NCBI GenBank assembly: GCA_930972465.1
Contig: CAKNHF010000024.1
Location: forward strand, 1 to 45,717
Direction of reading: 5' to 3'
Length of the DNA stretch: 45,717 nt
Origin: an uncultured Lachnospiraceae bacterium
GTDB taxonomy: Bacteria > Bacillota > Clostridia > Lachnospirales > Lachnospiraceae
Shown: piece after piece, positions 26,384 to 34,675 of the stretch
Position numbering within the stretch: the stretch's first letter is position 1
How the letters are laid out: the number at the start of each line of letters is the position of its first letter
Notes under the pieces: model-generated
What the model was told of the DNA's origin: nothing
What the model saw: only the letters and a program-made list of their open reading frames with translations
Databases searched by the model: none
Position numbers and translations under genes: made by a program

Positions 26384-26578
26384 ACAACTAGAACAAAGGA
26401 AGAGGAATAAAAGGGAACCGAAGAAAGAGAAAAACAGAGGTCCCGGGAAAGTTCCGAATCCGGAGTTGATTCAGCTTGCAACACTTGAGACAACTTCAAG
26501 AGTGCTGATGGCAGCCGCACAAAAGCGGCTCATAAAACTTATTTCTAATGTTTCAATAAATGGAAGGAGTAATGACTT
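26384..26578 (+). other. Long 5' leader of hsp20
   Basis: About 190 transcribed bases before the Hsp20 start. It holds a second AGTGCTGATGG segment near 26501 resembling the right CIRCE arm, a small hairpin AGCCGC (26513-26518) / GCGGCT (26525-26530), and the ribosome site GGAAGGAG just before the ATG. A frame is open through it but has no ribosome site and looks spurious. Confidence 0.4.
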
Positions 26579-27025
26579 ATGTTAATGCCGAGTATTTTTG
26601 GAGAGAATTTATTTGATGATGACTGGTTTGATTTTGACAGGGATTTCTGGGGAAGAAAGAATCCGCTGTATGGTAAGAATGCGAAGAATATCATGAAGAC
26701 AGATATCCGTGAGCATGATGCAGGATATGAACTTGATATCGATCTGCCGGGCTTCAAGAAAGACGAGATCAACGTTGAACTTGAGAACGGATACCTGACC
26801 ATCTCAGCAGCCAAGGGGCTGGATAAAGACGAGCAGGATAAGAAGGGCAAATACATCCGCAAGGAGCGTTATGCCGGTGCAATGCAGAGAAGCTTCTATG
26901 TAGGCGACGCTGTAACAGAAGAAGATATCAAGGCGAAATTTGAGGATGGTATCCTGAAACTCAGCATTCCGAAAAAGGATGCAAAAGCAGTTGAGACGAA
27001 AAAGAGCATCGCGATCGAGGGATGA
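26579..27025 (+). CDS. Small heat-shock protein, Hsp20/alpha-crystallin family
   Basis: 148 residues. An N-terminal arm (LFDDDWFDFDRDFWG) is followed by the alpha-crystallin domain: DIREHDAGYELDIDLPGFKK, VELENGYLTISA, RKERYAGAMQRSFYVGDAV and ILKLSIPKK. ATP-independent holdase that keeps unfolding proteins soluble in the cytoplasm. A CIRCE-overlapped promoter indicates HrcA control. ATG 26579 follows GGAAGGAGTAATGACTT. Confidence 0.95.
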   Translation: MLMPSIFGENLFDDDWFDFDRDFWGRKNPLYGKNAKNIMKTDIREHDAGYELDIDLPGFKKDEINVELENGYLTISAAKGLDKDEQDKKGKYIRKERYAGAMQRSFYVGDAVTEEDIKAKFEDGILKLSIPKKDAKAVETKKSIAIEG

Positions 27026-27058
27026 TCTTTCCCGAAAGGGCATAAAACATAAGAGCGG

Positions 27059-27086
27059 GGTCCGGCGCATAAGCGCCGGGCCTTTT
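27059..27086 (+). terminator. Intrinsic terminator after hsp20
   Basis: GGTCCGGCGC (27059-27068), ATAA loop, GCGCCGGGCC (27073-27082) with one G-T pair, then TTTT. Confidence 0.9.
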
Positions 27087-27178
27087 ACGGTTCCGGGATA
27101 TTTTATATGGTGCAATTTCCTGCATCGGTGTTATAATAGAAGCGTTTGAGAGTTAGGAATGTGAAAGGAATGGTAGAA

Positions 27179-27838
27179 TTGAATAAACTGCATGTGTATA
27201 TTCTGAAGAGATATCTGCTTCTTCTTATCGGTCTGGCGATCATGGCGTTCGGTGTGGCGTTCTCCATCAAAGCAAGTCTGGGAACGTCTCCGATTTCAAG
27301 CGTACCTTATGTAGTCAGCCTGTTTACGCCCCTGACAGTGGGGACGGCAACGATCACCATGCACTGTGTGTTTATTATTCTCCAGATTCTGATCCTGAGG
27401 AAAAATTATCATCCGATTCAGCTCATGCAGCTTCCGGTGGCCTTTTTCTTCGGATATCTGACGGACTTCGGCGTGTGGGCGGTTCAGAAAATTTCTTATG
27501 ATACATACTGGCAGCAGTGGATTATCTGCCTGATCGGCATCTGTCTTGTGGCCGTCGGCGTGAGTCTGGAAGTAAAGGCGGGAGTTGTGGTGCTTGCGGG
27601 AGAGGGAGTCGTCCTTGCCATCTGCAAAGTCCTGCCGGTCAAGTTCGGATACATGAAAGTCGGATTTGACGTAACTCTTGTTGTGATTGCCTGCATTCTG
27701 TCCGTGGTATTCACAGGGCAGCTTCAGGGAGTGCGGGAAGGAACGGTGGCGGCCGCGCTCATGGTAGGGCTGATCGCAAAACAGTTAGGAAAGCTGCTTT
27801 CACACTGGAAACTGGAAGGAGAACCGGGAGGAAAATAA
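27179..27838 (+). CDS. YczE/YitT-like integral membrane protein
   Basis: The proposed start is TTG 27179 (LNKLHVYILKRY), nine bases after AAAGGA; the ATG at 27170 directly abuts that site and is less likely. About 219 residues with roughly five to six TM segments (YLLLLIGLAIMAFGVAF, TITMHCVFIILQILIL, WIICLIGICLVAVGVSLEV, VTLVVIACILSVVF). The motif FSIKASLGTSPISSVPYVVS and the later LEVKAGVVVLAGEGVVLAI repeat fit the YczE-like DUF6198 family. Function unknown. It lies five bases before a MATE transporter gene, so probably co-transcribed. Confidence 0.75.
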   Translation: MNKLHVYILKRYLLLLIGLAIMAFGVAFSIKASLGTSPISSVPYVVSLFTPLTVGTATITMHCVFIILQILILRKNYHPIQLMQLPVAFFFGYLTDFGVWAVQKISYDTYWQQWIICLIGICLVAVGVSLEVKAGVVVLAGEGVVLAICKVLPVKFGYMKVGFDVTLVVIACILSVVFTGQLQGVREGTVAAALMVGLIAKQLGKLLSHWKLEGEPGGK

Positions 27839-27842
27839 TAAA

Positions 27843-29174
27843 ATGACAAAAGATATGACAGAGGGACGCATTATCCCTCAGCTTACAGAATTTACCATAC
27901 CGCTGGTGCTGGGAAATCTGTTTCAGCTCACTTATAATGCGGCGGATTCTGTGATCGTAGGCAAATTTGTCGGGGACGACGCTCTCGCTGCGGTCGGAAC
28001 CGCGGGGCCGATCATGAATATGGTGATTCTGTTTATCAGCGGCATGTGCATGGGGGCGGGAATTCTGATGAGCACCCACTACGGAGCAAAAAAGTATGAC
28101 ATGCTGGAGCGTCAGATCAGTACTTCAATGATAGGCGGACTGATATTCTCGGCGGCGGTTGCGGTGCTTCTGATCCTTTTCTCACACCCCCTTCTGGAGC
28201 TGCTTCAGGTCCCGGGGGATATTATTGAGTCGGCCAAGATATACCTGCGGATTATTTTCGTGGGACTGATCTTTACATTTGTCTATAATTTCTTCTCGAA
28301 TACGCTGAGGGCGCTGGGAGACAGCAGAGTTCCCCTCTATTTTCTGATCGTCAGCGCGTTTCTCAATGTGGCGGGAGATCTGTTCTTTGTCATCGTCCTC
28401 AAGTGGGGCGTACCGGGAAGCGCTGTGGCTACGGTACTCAGCGAGGCACTGTGCTGCCTGTGCTGTCTGGTCTACATTAAGAAGAAGGTCCCGCTGCTCT
28501 GTCTCGGGAAAAAATGGAAGGTATTCGACGGATCGATTCTGTGGCGGACGTTTAATTACGGCATCACCAGCGCTCTGCAGCAGATGTGCGTCCAGCTGGG
28601 GAAGATCTGTGTGCAGACTGTCGTCAATGTGCAGGGCGTGGCATTTATCGCGGCGTTTACCGCCATCAACAGGGTGGATGACTTTGCCATGACGCCGCAG
28701 CAGAATATCGCCCATGCGTCGACCACATTTATGGCGCAGAACAGAGGCGCGGGAAAGATCAAGAGAATGAAGGAAGGATTTCTCTCATCTATCATCCTGC
28801 AGGCTGTGTACACGACGGTGATCGCTGTTGCCGTTTTCTTCGGCGCCCGTCAGATTATGCAGCTGTTTGTCAGCGACGGATCAGAGGAAGTGATCAGCCT
28901 GGGAGTATCTTATCTTCATCTGATCGCGTTCATGTATTTTATGCCCTCGGCCACCAACATCATACAGGGGTATTTCAGAGGACTCGGCGATCTGAAGGTT
29001 ACGCTGATCAGTACGGTTCTGAACATGTCCGCCAGATTCCTCTCTGCGTGGCTTATGATCCATATTATGCACGGCGGGTTTGACCGCCTGGCATGGGCGA
29101 ATTTCGTGGGCTGGATCGCCATGCTGGCATTCCAGATCCCGATGATCACGATGAGGTGGAGGAAAGTGAAGTAA
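27843..29174 (+). CDS. MATE-family efflux transporter
   Basis: 443 residues with about twelve TM segments in two homologous halves. The N-terminal motif PLVLGNLFQLTYNAADSVIV and FVGDDALAAVGTAGPI, and the matching second-half segments around residues 235-290, are typical of the DinF/NorM-type MATE family. It exports cationic drugs or metabolites using an ion gradient. ATG 27843 is preceded by GGGAGGAAAATAATAAA and lies just after the YczE-like gene. The substrate cannot be read. Confidence 0.92.
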   Translation: MTKDMTEGRIIPQLTEFTIPLVLGNLFQLTYNAADSVIVGKFVGDDALAAVGTAGPIMNMVILFISGMCMGAGILMSTHYGAKKYDMLERQISTSMIGGLIFSAAVAVLLILFSHPLLELLQVPGDIIESAKIYLRIIFVGLIFTFVYNFFSNTLRALGDSRVPLYFLIVSAFLNVAGDLFFVIVLKWGVPGSAVATVLSEALCCLCCLVYIKKKVPLLCLGKKWKVFDGSILWRTFNYGITSALQQMCVQLGKICVQTVVNVQGVAFIAAFTAINRVDDFAMTPQQNIAHASTTFMAQNRGAGKIKRMKEGFLSSIILQAVYTTVIAVAVFFGARQIMQLFVSDGSEEVISLGVSYLHLIAFMYFMPSATNIIQGYFRGLGDLKVTLISTVLNMSARFLSAWLMIHIMHGGFDRLAWANFVGWIAMLAFQIPMITMRWRKVK

Positions 29175-29211
29175 CATGGTGCGGATAAAGGCGTATGGAG
29201 AACTGAAAATG

Positions 29212-29242
29212 GGTCTGGCAGAGAAACTGTCAGGCCTTTTTT
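29212..29242 (+). terminator. Intrinsic terminator after the MATE gene
   Basis: GGTCTGGCAG (29212-29221) pairs with CTGTCAGGCC (29227-29236) with two G-T pairs, followed by six T. From 29243 to 29479 the DNA is GC-rich with no supported gene; a TATAAT at 29428-29433 may be the -10 of the next operon. Confidence 0.85.
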
Positions 29243-29479
29243 GCGCCATAAGCTCTGCAAGCGGCCGCCGTGCCTGTGCGAGCAGGCATTTCCAGGGCAA
29301 CGGACAGCGAACGGCTTTGCCGTGAGCTGCCTGCGGTATCGCGGCGGACAGGGGAAGGAAAATTCACTCTGTCCGATCAACGGCGACGGCGGGTTCAAAA
29401 GGATACAGAAAAGATATAAATATCCTGTATAATAAGATCAAAGAAGAGGGAAGAGCGTATCGGAGAGGGGGAGATGAAA

Positions 29480-30148
29480 ATGAGGATACTGATCGTGGAG
29501 GATGACCGCCTTCTGGCGGAAGCGGTAAGCGATTACTTTTCTGCAAAAGGCTGGCTGACAGAGGAGGCGCATGATGGAAACAGCGCTCTTGAGCTGGCAG
29601 CATCCGGAAACTGGCAGATGATTCTTCTGGATGTGATGCTGCCCGGAATGGACGGATTTTCTGTGTGCAGAGAGATAAGGCGGAACAGCGACGTGCCGGT
29701 GTTCTTTATTACGGCGCGGGTGCTGGAGACGGACGAACTGAACGGATATGCAGTCGGGGCTGATGACTATGTGACGAAACCGTTTTCCCTTCCCGTACTC
29801 TATGCAAAAGTCATGGCGATGATGGGGCGGATCCGGGGCGAAAGACCGGAGGAACGGGTTCGAAGAGGCGACGTGGAAGTGGACGCGGGGACGAGAAAGG
29901 TATATGTACGGGGGAAAGAACAGTTTTTGCCGCCAAAGGAATGTGAAATGCTGCTCTTTTTCCTGGAAAATCCAAACAGGACTTTTACAAGAGAGCAGCT
30001 GCTCATCCGTTTCTGGGGCTATGATTTTGACGGAAATGAGAGAGTCGTAGACAATCATATCAAAAAGCTGCGCAAAGCGCTGGCGGGCAGCGTCTGTGCG
30101 ATCCGCACTGTGCGGAAGTCCGGCTACAGGATGGAGGTGCCGTTATGA
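29480..30148 (+). CDS. OmpR/PhoB-family response regulator
   Basis: 222 residues from ATG 29480; the ATG at 29474 is too close to the GGGGGAG ribosome site. Receiver: acidic pair ED-D at 8-9, phospho-acceptor D51 (MILLDVMLPGMDG), T in FFITARV, K in DYVTKPFS. Winged helix: LPPKECEMLLFFLENPNRTF and VVDNHIKKLRKAL. The kinase gene overlaps its stop as ATGA. There is no transporter beside the pair, so the target genes are not evident. Confidence 0.94.
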   Translation: MRILIVEDDRLLAEAVSDYFSAKGWLTEEAHDGNSALELAASGNWQMILLDVMLPGMDGFSVCREIRRNSDVPVFFITARVLETDELNGYAVGADDYVTKPFSLPVLYAKVMAMMGRIRGERPEERVRRGDVEVDAGTRKVYVRGKEQFLPPKECEMLLFFLENPNRTFTREQLLIRFWGYDFDGNERVVDNHIKKLRKALAGSVCAIRTVRKSGYRMEVPL

Positions 30149-31914
30149 AAAAGGAGAAGAAAAAGATCCGCTATACGCCTTCAGGCGTGATGAAGAAATT
30201 TGTCCTGGTCTTTGCGGCGTTGTATATGGGGATCATGGGAGCGGTGACGTATCTTGTGCAGGAAAAATTTGTGCAGGATCACCAGGAGGTGCTTCAGAGA
30301 TTAAGCGAAGATATAAGACGGATCCAGACTCAGCTGGCGCAGGAGACGGCAGACGGAGGCGTAAGCATTGGCCGGGAGTGGGTCGGAAATACAATGGACT
30401 ATATCCTTGCCGTAAATGCAGGGGCAGGGGAACTGCCGTATATGCTCTGGTCCGGCGCTGTGTGGGATGAGGACGGTGACAAGATCGCGGAGAGTGGGCC
30501 GGTCTATACGATGATGCCCGGGAAAGAGAATGAAAACGGGCCTCTGGTGTGGCGGCTGGACGAGTGGCTCACAGAGGAAGAACTGGATCAGCTGGCGGAA
30601 TATGGAGCGAAGATCGGAAGAAGCATGGACGTCTATGAGCAGGAGGAGTGGACAGAGTATCAGGAGAGCGTGAGTATGGACCGGAACGGAGAACCGGCGG
30701 AGATTGCCGTCCTGCGTGAAAGCTGGAGAAAGGCGGCTCCGGAAGAGGCGGAGAACTGGATCGGCAAGGTGATGACCATAGACAATGAACAGAGTTATAT
30801 CTGCGAGGACTCCGAAGAAGTATGGTCGTGGGAGAATCCCAGTGCGACAAAAGGAAGAGAAGAGCTCGGGTTCGGGCATCTGAGTTTCCCGGCACAGTCT
30901 CAGGGGAGAAGCTGCTGGAAGGAATGGAAGCAGGACGAGTATCTGCAAGGATTCCCGGATCGGATCCAGGGCGGCTATAACGCGGAGGGGACCGAGTATA
31001 CGGAGTATGCCGCGGACAGGATTGATTCTGAGGTGACGATCCCGCTTATGTTTGGGGATGCGGACAGCGGATCCGGCGTACAGGTGTGTACCATGAAATT
31101 CCGGATGACATCCCATTCATGGATGGCGGCTCTGGACTATATGAAATATGTATATCTGAGCGGAGCACTCCTTCTGCTCGCATGTATCCTGATCGTATTA
31201 AGGTCACTTGAGAAGAGTTACCGGAAAAGAGCGGAGGCGGAGGAGTACCGCAGGGATTTTACAAACGCCATGGCACATGAGATGAAGACTCCTCTCAGCG
31301 TCATCAGGGGGTTCGCGGAGAATCTGACAGAGAATCCGGATACCGGAAAGAAAGACTATTATCTCGATCAGATCATCAGACAGACGGAGGAGATGGACGG
31401 AAATGTGAAGGAGATGATCCAGGTATCGAAGCTTGACAGTGATGACCTTATACTGAAGCAGGAGACTCTCCCGGTCCGAGACCTTCTGGAAAAAGAAATC
31501 GGGCGGCTCCTTCCCCGGACAGAAGAGCGCCGGATCACTGTGGACTTCCGCTGCGCCCGGGACGTCGTTTTGGAAGGGGATGAAAAGCTGATTGAAAAGG
31601 CGTTCCGCTGCCTGCTTGACAATGCCGTCAGCTACTGCCGGGATGACGGCAGGATAACAATCGAGGCGGACCAGGAGAAGTGCGTGATCAGAGACACAGG
31701 AAGCCGGATTCCTGAAGAGGATCTGCCGCGGGTCTGCGATATGCTGTGGAGCGGATCCCGGGAGGAGAAAAACCTTCAGCACGGAGAGAAGCACCTGGGA
31801 ATGGGACTGTATCTGGCGGAGCGTATCTTCCGGCTTCACGGAATGACGCTTAAGGTGGAAAACTGGACGGAAGGCGTTCAGGTGACTGTGAGCTATGGGA
31901 AGGCAGGGAGATAA
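30145..31914 (+). CDS. Membrane sensor histidine kinase with large extracytoplasmic domain
   Basis: 589 residues. TM1 at ~17-38, a ~290-residue extracytoplasmic sensor rich in Trp, Glu and Gly, TM2 at ~332-352, then directly HisKA with H378 (TNAMAHEMKTPLSVIRGFAE). There is little room for a HAMP domain. ATPase: N-box RCLLDNAVSYCRDD, G1 VIRDTGSRIP (a Ser replaces the usual second Gly) and G2 HLGMGLYLAERIFRLHGM. Pairs with the overlapping OmpR regulator. The sensor has no family I recognise. Confidence 0.92.
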   Translation: MKKEKKKIRYTPSGVMKKFVLVFAALYMGIMGAVTYLVQEKFVQDHQEVLQRLSEDIRRIQTQLAQETADGGVSIGREWVGNTMDYILAVNAGAGELPYMLWSGAVWDEDGDKIAESGPVYTMMPGKENENGPLVWRLDEWLTEEELDQLAEYGAKIGRSMDVYEQEEWTEYQESVSMDRNGEPAEIAVLRESWRKAAPEEAENWIGKVMTIDNEQSYICEDSEEVWSWENPSATKGREELGFGHLSFPAQSQGRSCWKEWKQDEYLQGFPDRIQGGYNAEGTEYTEYAADRIDSEVTIPLMFGDADSGSGVQVCTMKFRMTSHSWMAALDYMKYVYLSGALLLLACILIVLRSLEKSYRKRAEAEEYRRDFTNAMAHEMKTPLSVIRGFAENLTENPDTGKKDYYLDQIIRQTEEMDGNVKEMIQVSKLDSDDLILKQETLPVRDLLEKEIGRLLPRTEERRITVDFRCARDVVLEGDEKLIEKAFRCLLDNAVSYCRDDGRITIEADQEKCVIRDTGSRIPEEDLPRVCDMLWSGSREEKNLQHGEKHLGMGLYLAERIFRLHGMTLKVENWTEGVQVTVSYGKAGR

Positions 31915-31919
31915 ATGAC

Positions 31920-31956
31920 CGGCGGCCGGCACACTGAAGCGGTGTACCGGCCGCCG
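31920..31956. terminator. Very strong GC-rich hairpin between convergent genes
   Basis: CGGCGGCCGG (31920-31929) pairs with CCGGCCGCCG (31947-31956), extended inward by CACAC with GTGTA. Neither side has a T-run. Located between the histidine kinase stop and the stop of the convergent AraC gene, it probably acts for both. Confidence 0.6.
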
Positions 31957-31959
31957 CAT

Positions 31960-32913
31960 TTACAGTACGGAGGAATACAGCTGCCGATATTTACATGGGG
32001 TGCAGTTTAAATATTTCCGGAAGACCTTTATAAAATAACTGCTGTCCCTGAAACCGCACAGAAAACTGATTTCACTGACAGATAAAGAAGACTTCACCAG
32101 AAGTTCCTGCGCCTGCTTTAAACGGTATAACAGGACATAACTCATCGGGGAGCGCGCACAGTATCTTTTAAAACAGCGCCCGGCCTCGCTTCTGCTGATT
32201 CCGGCGGAGGCAGCTATCTTTTCAAGGGTCAGTTTTTCCGGATAACACGTCTGAATATAGTGAAGCATTTTCTGAAGCCGTATCTGTGTCTTCTGATCCG
32301 GACGGCTTATCTTTATGTGATGAAGTTCAGATCGGTGACAGTATAGTATTTTGAATATTTCAAAAAGGTTCAGATGTACGTCGATTTCGGGACAGTCAGA
32401 ATGCATGCTCTTTACCGGGGCATGATCCGGGGCGGTATCGCAGAGGTTTCCTTCCGCTGTAAAAATCCCGTATATGCGGAAAAGACATTCGGATATTTCC
32501 CGCTGCCAGTCCTCCTGGCCCGAGATAATGATGCAGGGCAGGGCTGAGTCATTGAGGATATGCCGGAGGTACTTCTGAAAAACAGTACTTGTCAGCGGAG
32601 CCGGCACATTATCTGAAAAAACAATGTTGGGACACAGACACGGCTCTTGGGGCGAGGTGAGCCGATAGCTGTGCAGCTGCCCTCCGGTAATCAGAATGGA
32701 CTCGCCTTTTAAGAGCATTAACTGTTCGTTCCCAACCTGGACTTCGATATCCTGACTGACCGCCGAGAAAAACTCATACCCGAAATGCCAATGTAGCGGA
32801 ACCTGGCGGCCGGCCCACTGATGAAGATCGTCCACATAATATTGTATGGGAAATGAAGGATCCGGAAATACCAGCGTTTCCTGAAGCTGATGATCGAGAA
32901 TTATGGTATCCAT
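31960..32913 (-). CDS. AraC-family transcription regulator with cupin sensor
   Basis: Start taken at ATG 32913 (MDTIILDHQLQETLVF); the frame is open upstream to 32964. About 317 residues. The N-terminal cupin-like part contains PLHWHFGYEFF and KGESILITGGQLHSYRL. The C-terminal AraC double helix-turn-helix contains TLEKIAASAGISRSEAGRCF and SVSEISFLCGFRDSSYFIKV. Such regulators usually sense a sugar or other small molecule and control a neighbouring transporter or enzyme gene. The divergent neighbour is a broken MFS gene, so the original target may have been lost. Confidence 0.9.
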   Translation of the reverse strand: MDTIILDHQLQETLVFPDPSFPIQYYVDDLHQWAGRQVPLHWHFGYEFFSAVSQDIEVQVGNEQLMLLKGESILITGGQLHSYRLTSPQEPCLCPNIVFSDNVPAPLTSTVFQKYLRHILNDSALPCIIISGQEDWQREISECLFRIYGIFTAEGNLCDTAPDHAPVKSMHSDCPEIDVHLNLFEIFKILYCHRSELHHIKISRPDQKTQIRLQKMLHYIQTCYPEKLTLEKIAASAGISRSEAGRCFKRYCARSPMSYVLLYRLKQAQELLVKSSLSVSEISFLCGFRDSSYFIKVFRKYLNCTPCKYRQLYSSVL

Positions 32914-33060
32914 ATTGTCTGTAATCTCCAAATTCGTTGTTTTTGGGTAAATAATACCATACATTGCGCAGATATACCATAGAATAGACCGCTTCCGAGT
33001 GATATTATCATGTCATGCGCCGTATGGCGGAAGTTTTGAAGATGATATGGAGGCGGAAAG

Positions 33061-33219
33061 ATGGCGACAGTTTTGCTGATTTTTATTTATATTTTCTATA
33101 TCGGTCTGGGAATACCGGACTCCATGCTGGGAACGGCCTGGCCGGCTGTTTATGGAGAGTTTCATGTTCCTGTTTCATATGCCAGTTTCGTCTCGGCAGT
33201 CATTTCGGGCGGAACGGTT
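33061..33219 (+). pseudogene. MFS transporter, first ~53 residues only
   Basis: ATG 33061 follows GGAGGCGGAAAG. The frame reads LLIFIYIFYIGLGIPDSMLG, TAWPAVYGEF and FVSAVISGGT, the first two TM helices of a major-facilitator transporter with the conserved GxPDSxLGxxWP motif. After base ~33219 the sequence changes abruptly to unrelated mobile-element DNA, and the frame stops at 33276. It was probably the target of the divergent AraC regulator. Confidence 0.75.
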
Positions 33220-33335
33220 CGTAGCCTTCGGTCATCATTCTGCGAAGCACGTAGGTCAGCTTGTTCTGGATGGTGACAGAAAGGTCGTGGGAGATACGTA
33301 TTGCTTCCTCAAACGCCTTCCCGGTCAGGTCTTAT
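33220..33335 (-). pseudogene. Unidentified coding fragment in the graveyard
   Basis: Read leftward, about 37 codons give protein-like sequence, LTGKAFEEAIRISHDLSVTI then QNKLTYVLRRMMTEGYE, with a stop just upstream and no start codon. I do not recognise the family. It lies between an MFS stump and relaxase remains, so it is probably from a mobile element. Confidence 0.35.
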
Positions 33336-33349
33336 CTTATTTGGGATTA

Positions 33350-33486
33350 CTATTGGGAGTTTTTGTTTCCAGAGGTATGATTGTCGACTTTGCCATTCAT
33401 GAAAAGGGCAGAAATTTACAATCAGGTGACGGATCAGGAAAGAATCGTCCGGGAAATTGTCAAGCTGGATGAAGTTCAGGTTATGT
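33350..33486 (+). pseudogene. MobA/MobL relaxase scrap and a second short fragment
   Basis: In one frame (about 33355-33415) the DNA reads GVFVSRGMIVDFAIHEKG, matching the conserved FVxRGMxxDxxxHD segment of MobA/MobL-type relaxases just before their metal-binding HxH motif, which is missing. A shifted frame (33403-33486) reads RAEIYNQVTDQERIVREIVK then LDEVQVM-stop, of unknown family. Both indicate a former mobilisable element. Confidence 0.5.
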
Positions 33487-33555
33487 AAGTGGAACTTCCC
33501 CATCATTCAGGAACACTTTCAGTGCCTCTTCCTGATTGATACAGTAGTTGATCAC
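33481..33555 (-). mobile_element. IS66-family transposase fragment
   Basis: Leftward frame INYCINQEEALKVFLNDGEV then PLT-stop. It matches the IS66 TnpC segment that precedes the NNxAERxxR motif. Only ~24 codons survive and no terminal inverted repeats are seen. Confidence 0.55.
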
Positions 33556-34065
33556 CTCTCTTGGCGGTCTTATGCTCAGCGTGACGCTGGACAAGATGAA
33601 AGAGGGATATTCCAAGATCCGAAACCCCGCGCTTGCTCATGCATTCTCCTATATGAATTTGATTGAGGCATGGGGCAGCAGCATTCCGAAGCTGATGGAA
33701 GCCATGAGGGAATATGGGCTGCGTGAGCCGGAGTTCAGTGATATGGAGATCGGATTTGGTATCAACCTCTATCGCAATACAGAGGATGCGCTGGAGGATA
33801 CCAACCAAGGTGCTGAAAAACTACCCAAGTTAACCAAGGTACCATCAAAGTTAGGCTGACGGAAGAAGATAAGGCAGTATTGGCGGCAATCAAAGAGCAA
33901 CACAATATCAATCAGAAAGAAATAGCAGCTAAATTGGGCTGGAAAGTTGACCGCGTGAAGTATTATCTCAACAAAATGAAGCACCGGAATATTATTAAGC
34001 GTGTTGGAATCAGCCCAAAGGGATACTGGGAGATTTTAATCGAGGATAATATGTGGCAGAACTGA
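33548..34065 (+). pseudogene. ATP-binding/winged-helix regulator (COG2865-like), truncated and frameshifted
   Basis: The C-terminal half of an AlbA_2/HATPase_c_4-type protein. The first frame begins abruptly at the IS66 junction: ITSLGGLMLSV (from a family motif like EITSPGGL), RNPALAHAFSYMNLIEAWGS, SIPKLMEAMREYGL, ending at TGA 33857. The protein continues in the next frame, NQGTIKVRLTEEDKAVLAAI, with a winged helix (INQKEIAAKLGWKVDRVKYY) to 34065, so a frameshift lies near 33830. The N-terminal DNA-binding part is missing. Such proteins occur inside defence loci. Here it directly precedes, and overlaps, a PglZ start. Confidence 0.65.
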
Positions 34066-34250
34066 ACTTGAAACAGATCATAGACCGTTTGAATACGGAA
34101 TTTACCGAAGATACCTGGAAGCTGATTTTCTGGTATGACGATAATGGAGAATTTGCAGAAGATATGAAGGATATAGAGCTGGAAAATGCCAGGGTTTATT
34201 ATCTGAAGCCGGATAATCAGTTCTATATGTATAAGTTTCAAATAATGTGA
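34053..34250 (+). pseudogene. BREX alkaline-phosphatase-like PglZ, N-terminal remnant
   Basis: GTG 34053 overlaps the previous frame's stop. The 65-codon frame reads AELNLKQIIDRLNTEF, LIFWYDDNGEFAEDM and YYLKPDNQFYMYKF, which I recognise as the start of BREX-type PglZ. Complete PglZ proteins have more than 800 residues; here the sequence breaks after about residue 60. PglZ is a core BREX component of uncertain biochemical role. No other BREX gene is in the window, so this is the scar of a lost BREX locus. The assignment is by eye. Confidence 0.65.
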
Positions 34251-34363
34251 TCAACCCAGAAAAAACTTGCGTTCGTTGCTCACTGAAGTAAAATTCTCGA
34301 ATTAGCTAAACACTGTTTTGTCAATTGGTCATTAAACTTACCAGTTGGCGTATAGATTTAGGC

Positions 34364-34387
34364 GGGATATCAACAAGCGGATATCCC
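34364..34387. terminator. Hairpin between the PglZ remnant and the toxin gene
   Basis: GGGATATC (34364-34371) and GATATCCC (34380-34387) form an 8-bp perfect stem with an 8-base loop. It lies 9 bases past the yafQ stop. There is no clear T-run on either side, so only a weak terminator at best. The rest of 34251-34396 holds nothing I recognise. Confidence 0.4.
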
Positions 34388-34396
34388 ACCTTATTG

Positions 34397-34675
34397 CTAA
34401 AGTTTAAAAATATCTGCATGTGTTCCGGTATCAACAAGCGTAAGTGTTAGAATGTCATTTTCAATCAGATAGACCAGAAGCCAGTCAGGTTTAATATGAC
34501 ATTCACGAAAACCTTTAAATTTGCCGCTTAATTCGTGATCCCGATATTTTGCTTCGAGTTGTTTTCCCTGACGAAGTATATCAACAACATTGTTGAGAAG
34601 CGAAAGATCCAGACCACGTTTTTTCATGAGTTTATAACTCTTCTTATAAGCGGTGGTGAATTTTACCGCATACAT
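34397..34675 (-). CDS. yafQ: YafQ-type toxin (RelE superfamily mRNA interferase)
   Basis: 92 residues, the size of YafQ. Ribosome-dependent mRNA-cleaving toxin. The residues that matter in E. coli YafQ have counterparts: H47 (RDHELSG), H60 (FRECHIKPDW), D64, W65 and the catalytic C-terminal His as H86 (LVDTGTHADIF). So the toxin looks intact. The ATG abuts the antitoxin stop (TAA-ATG), the usual order of antitoxin first. Plays a role in persistence or island stabilisation. Confidence 0.92.
   Translation of the reverse strand: MYAVKFTTAYKKSYKLMKKRGLDLSLLNNVVDILRQGKQLEAKYRDHELSGKFKGFRECHIKPDWLLVYLIENDILTLTLVDTGTHADIFKL

Noticed and set aside
26355-26585. 76-codon frame covering the hsp20 leader
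   Set aside because: It begins inside the CIRCE/promoter, has no ribosome site, and is Lys/Arg-rich without motif.
33960-34250. Leftward hypothetical frame opposite the PglZ remnant
   Set aside because: The rightward frame matches PglZ, and the leftward one has no ribosome site and low-complexity Ile/Leu content.
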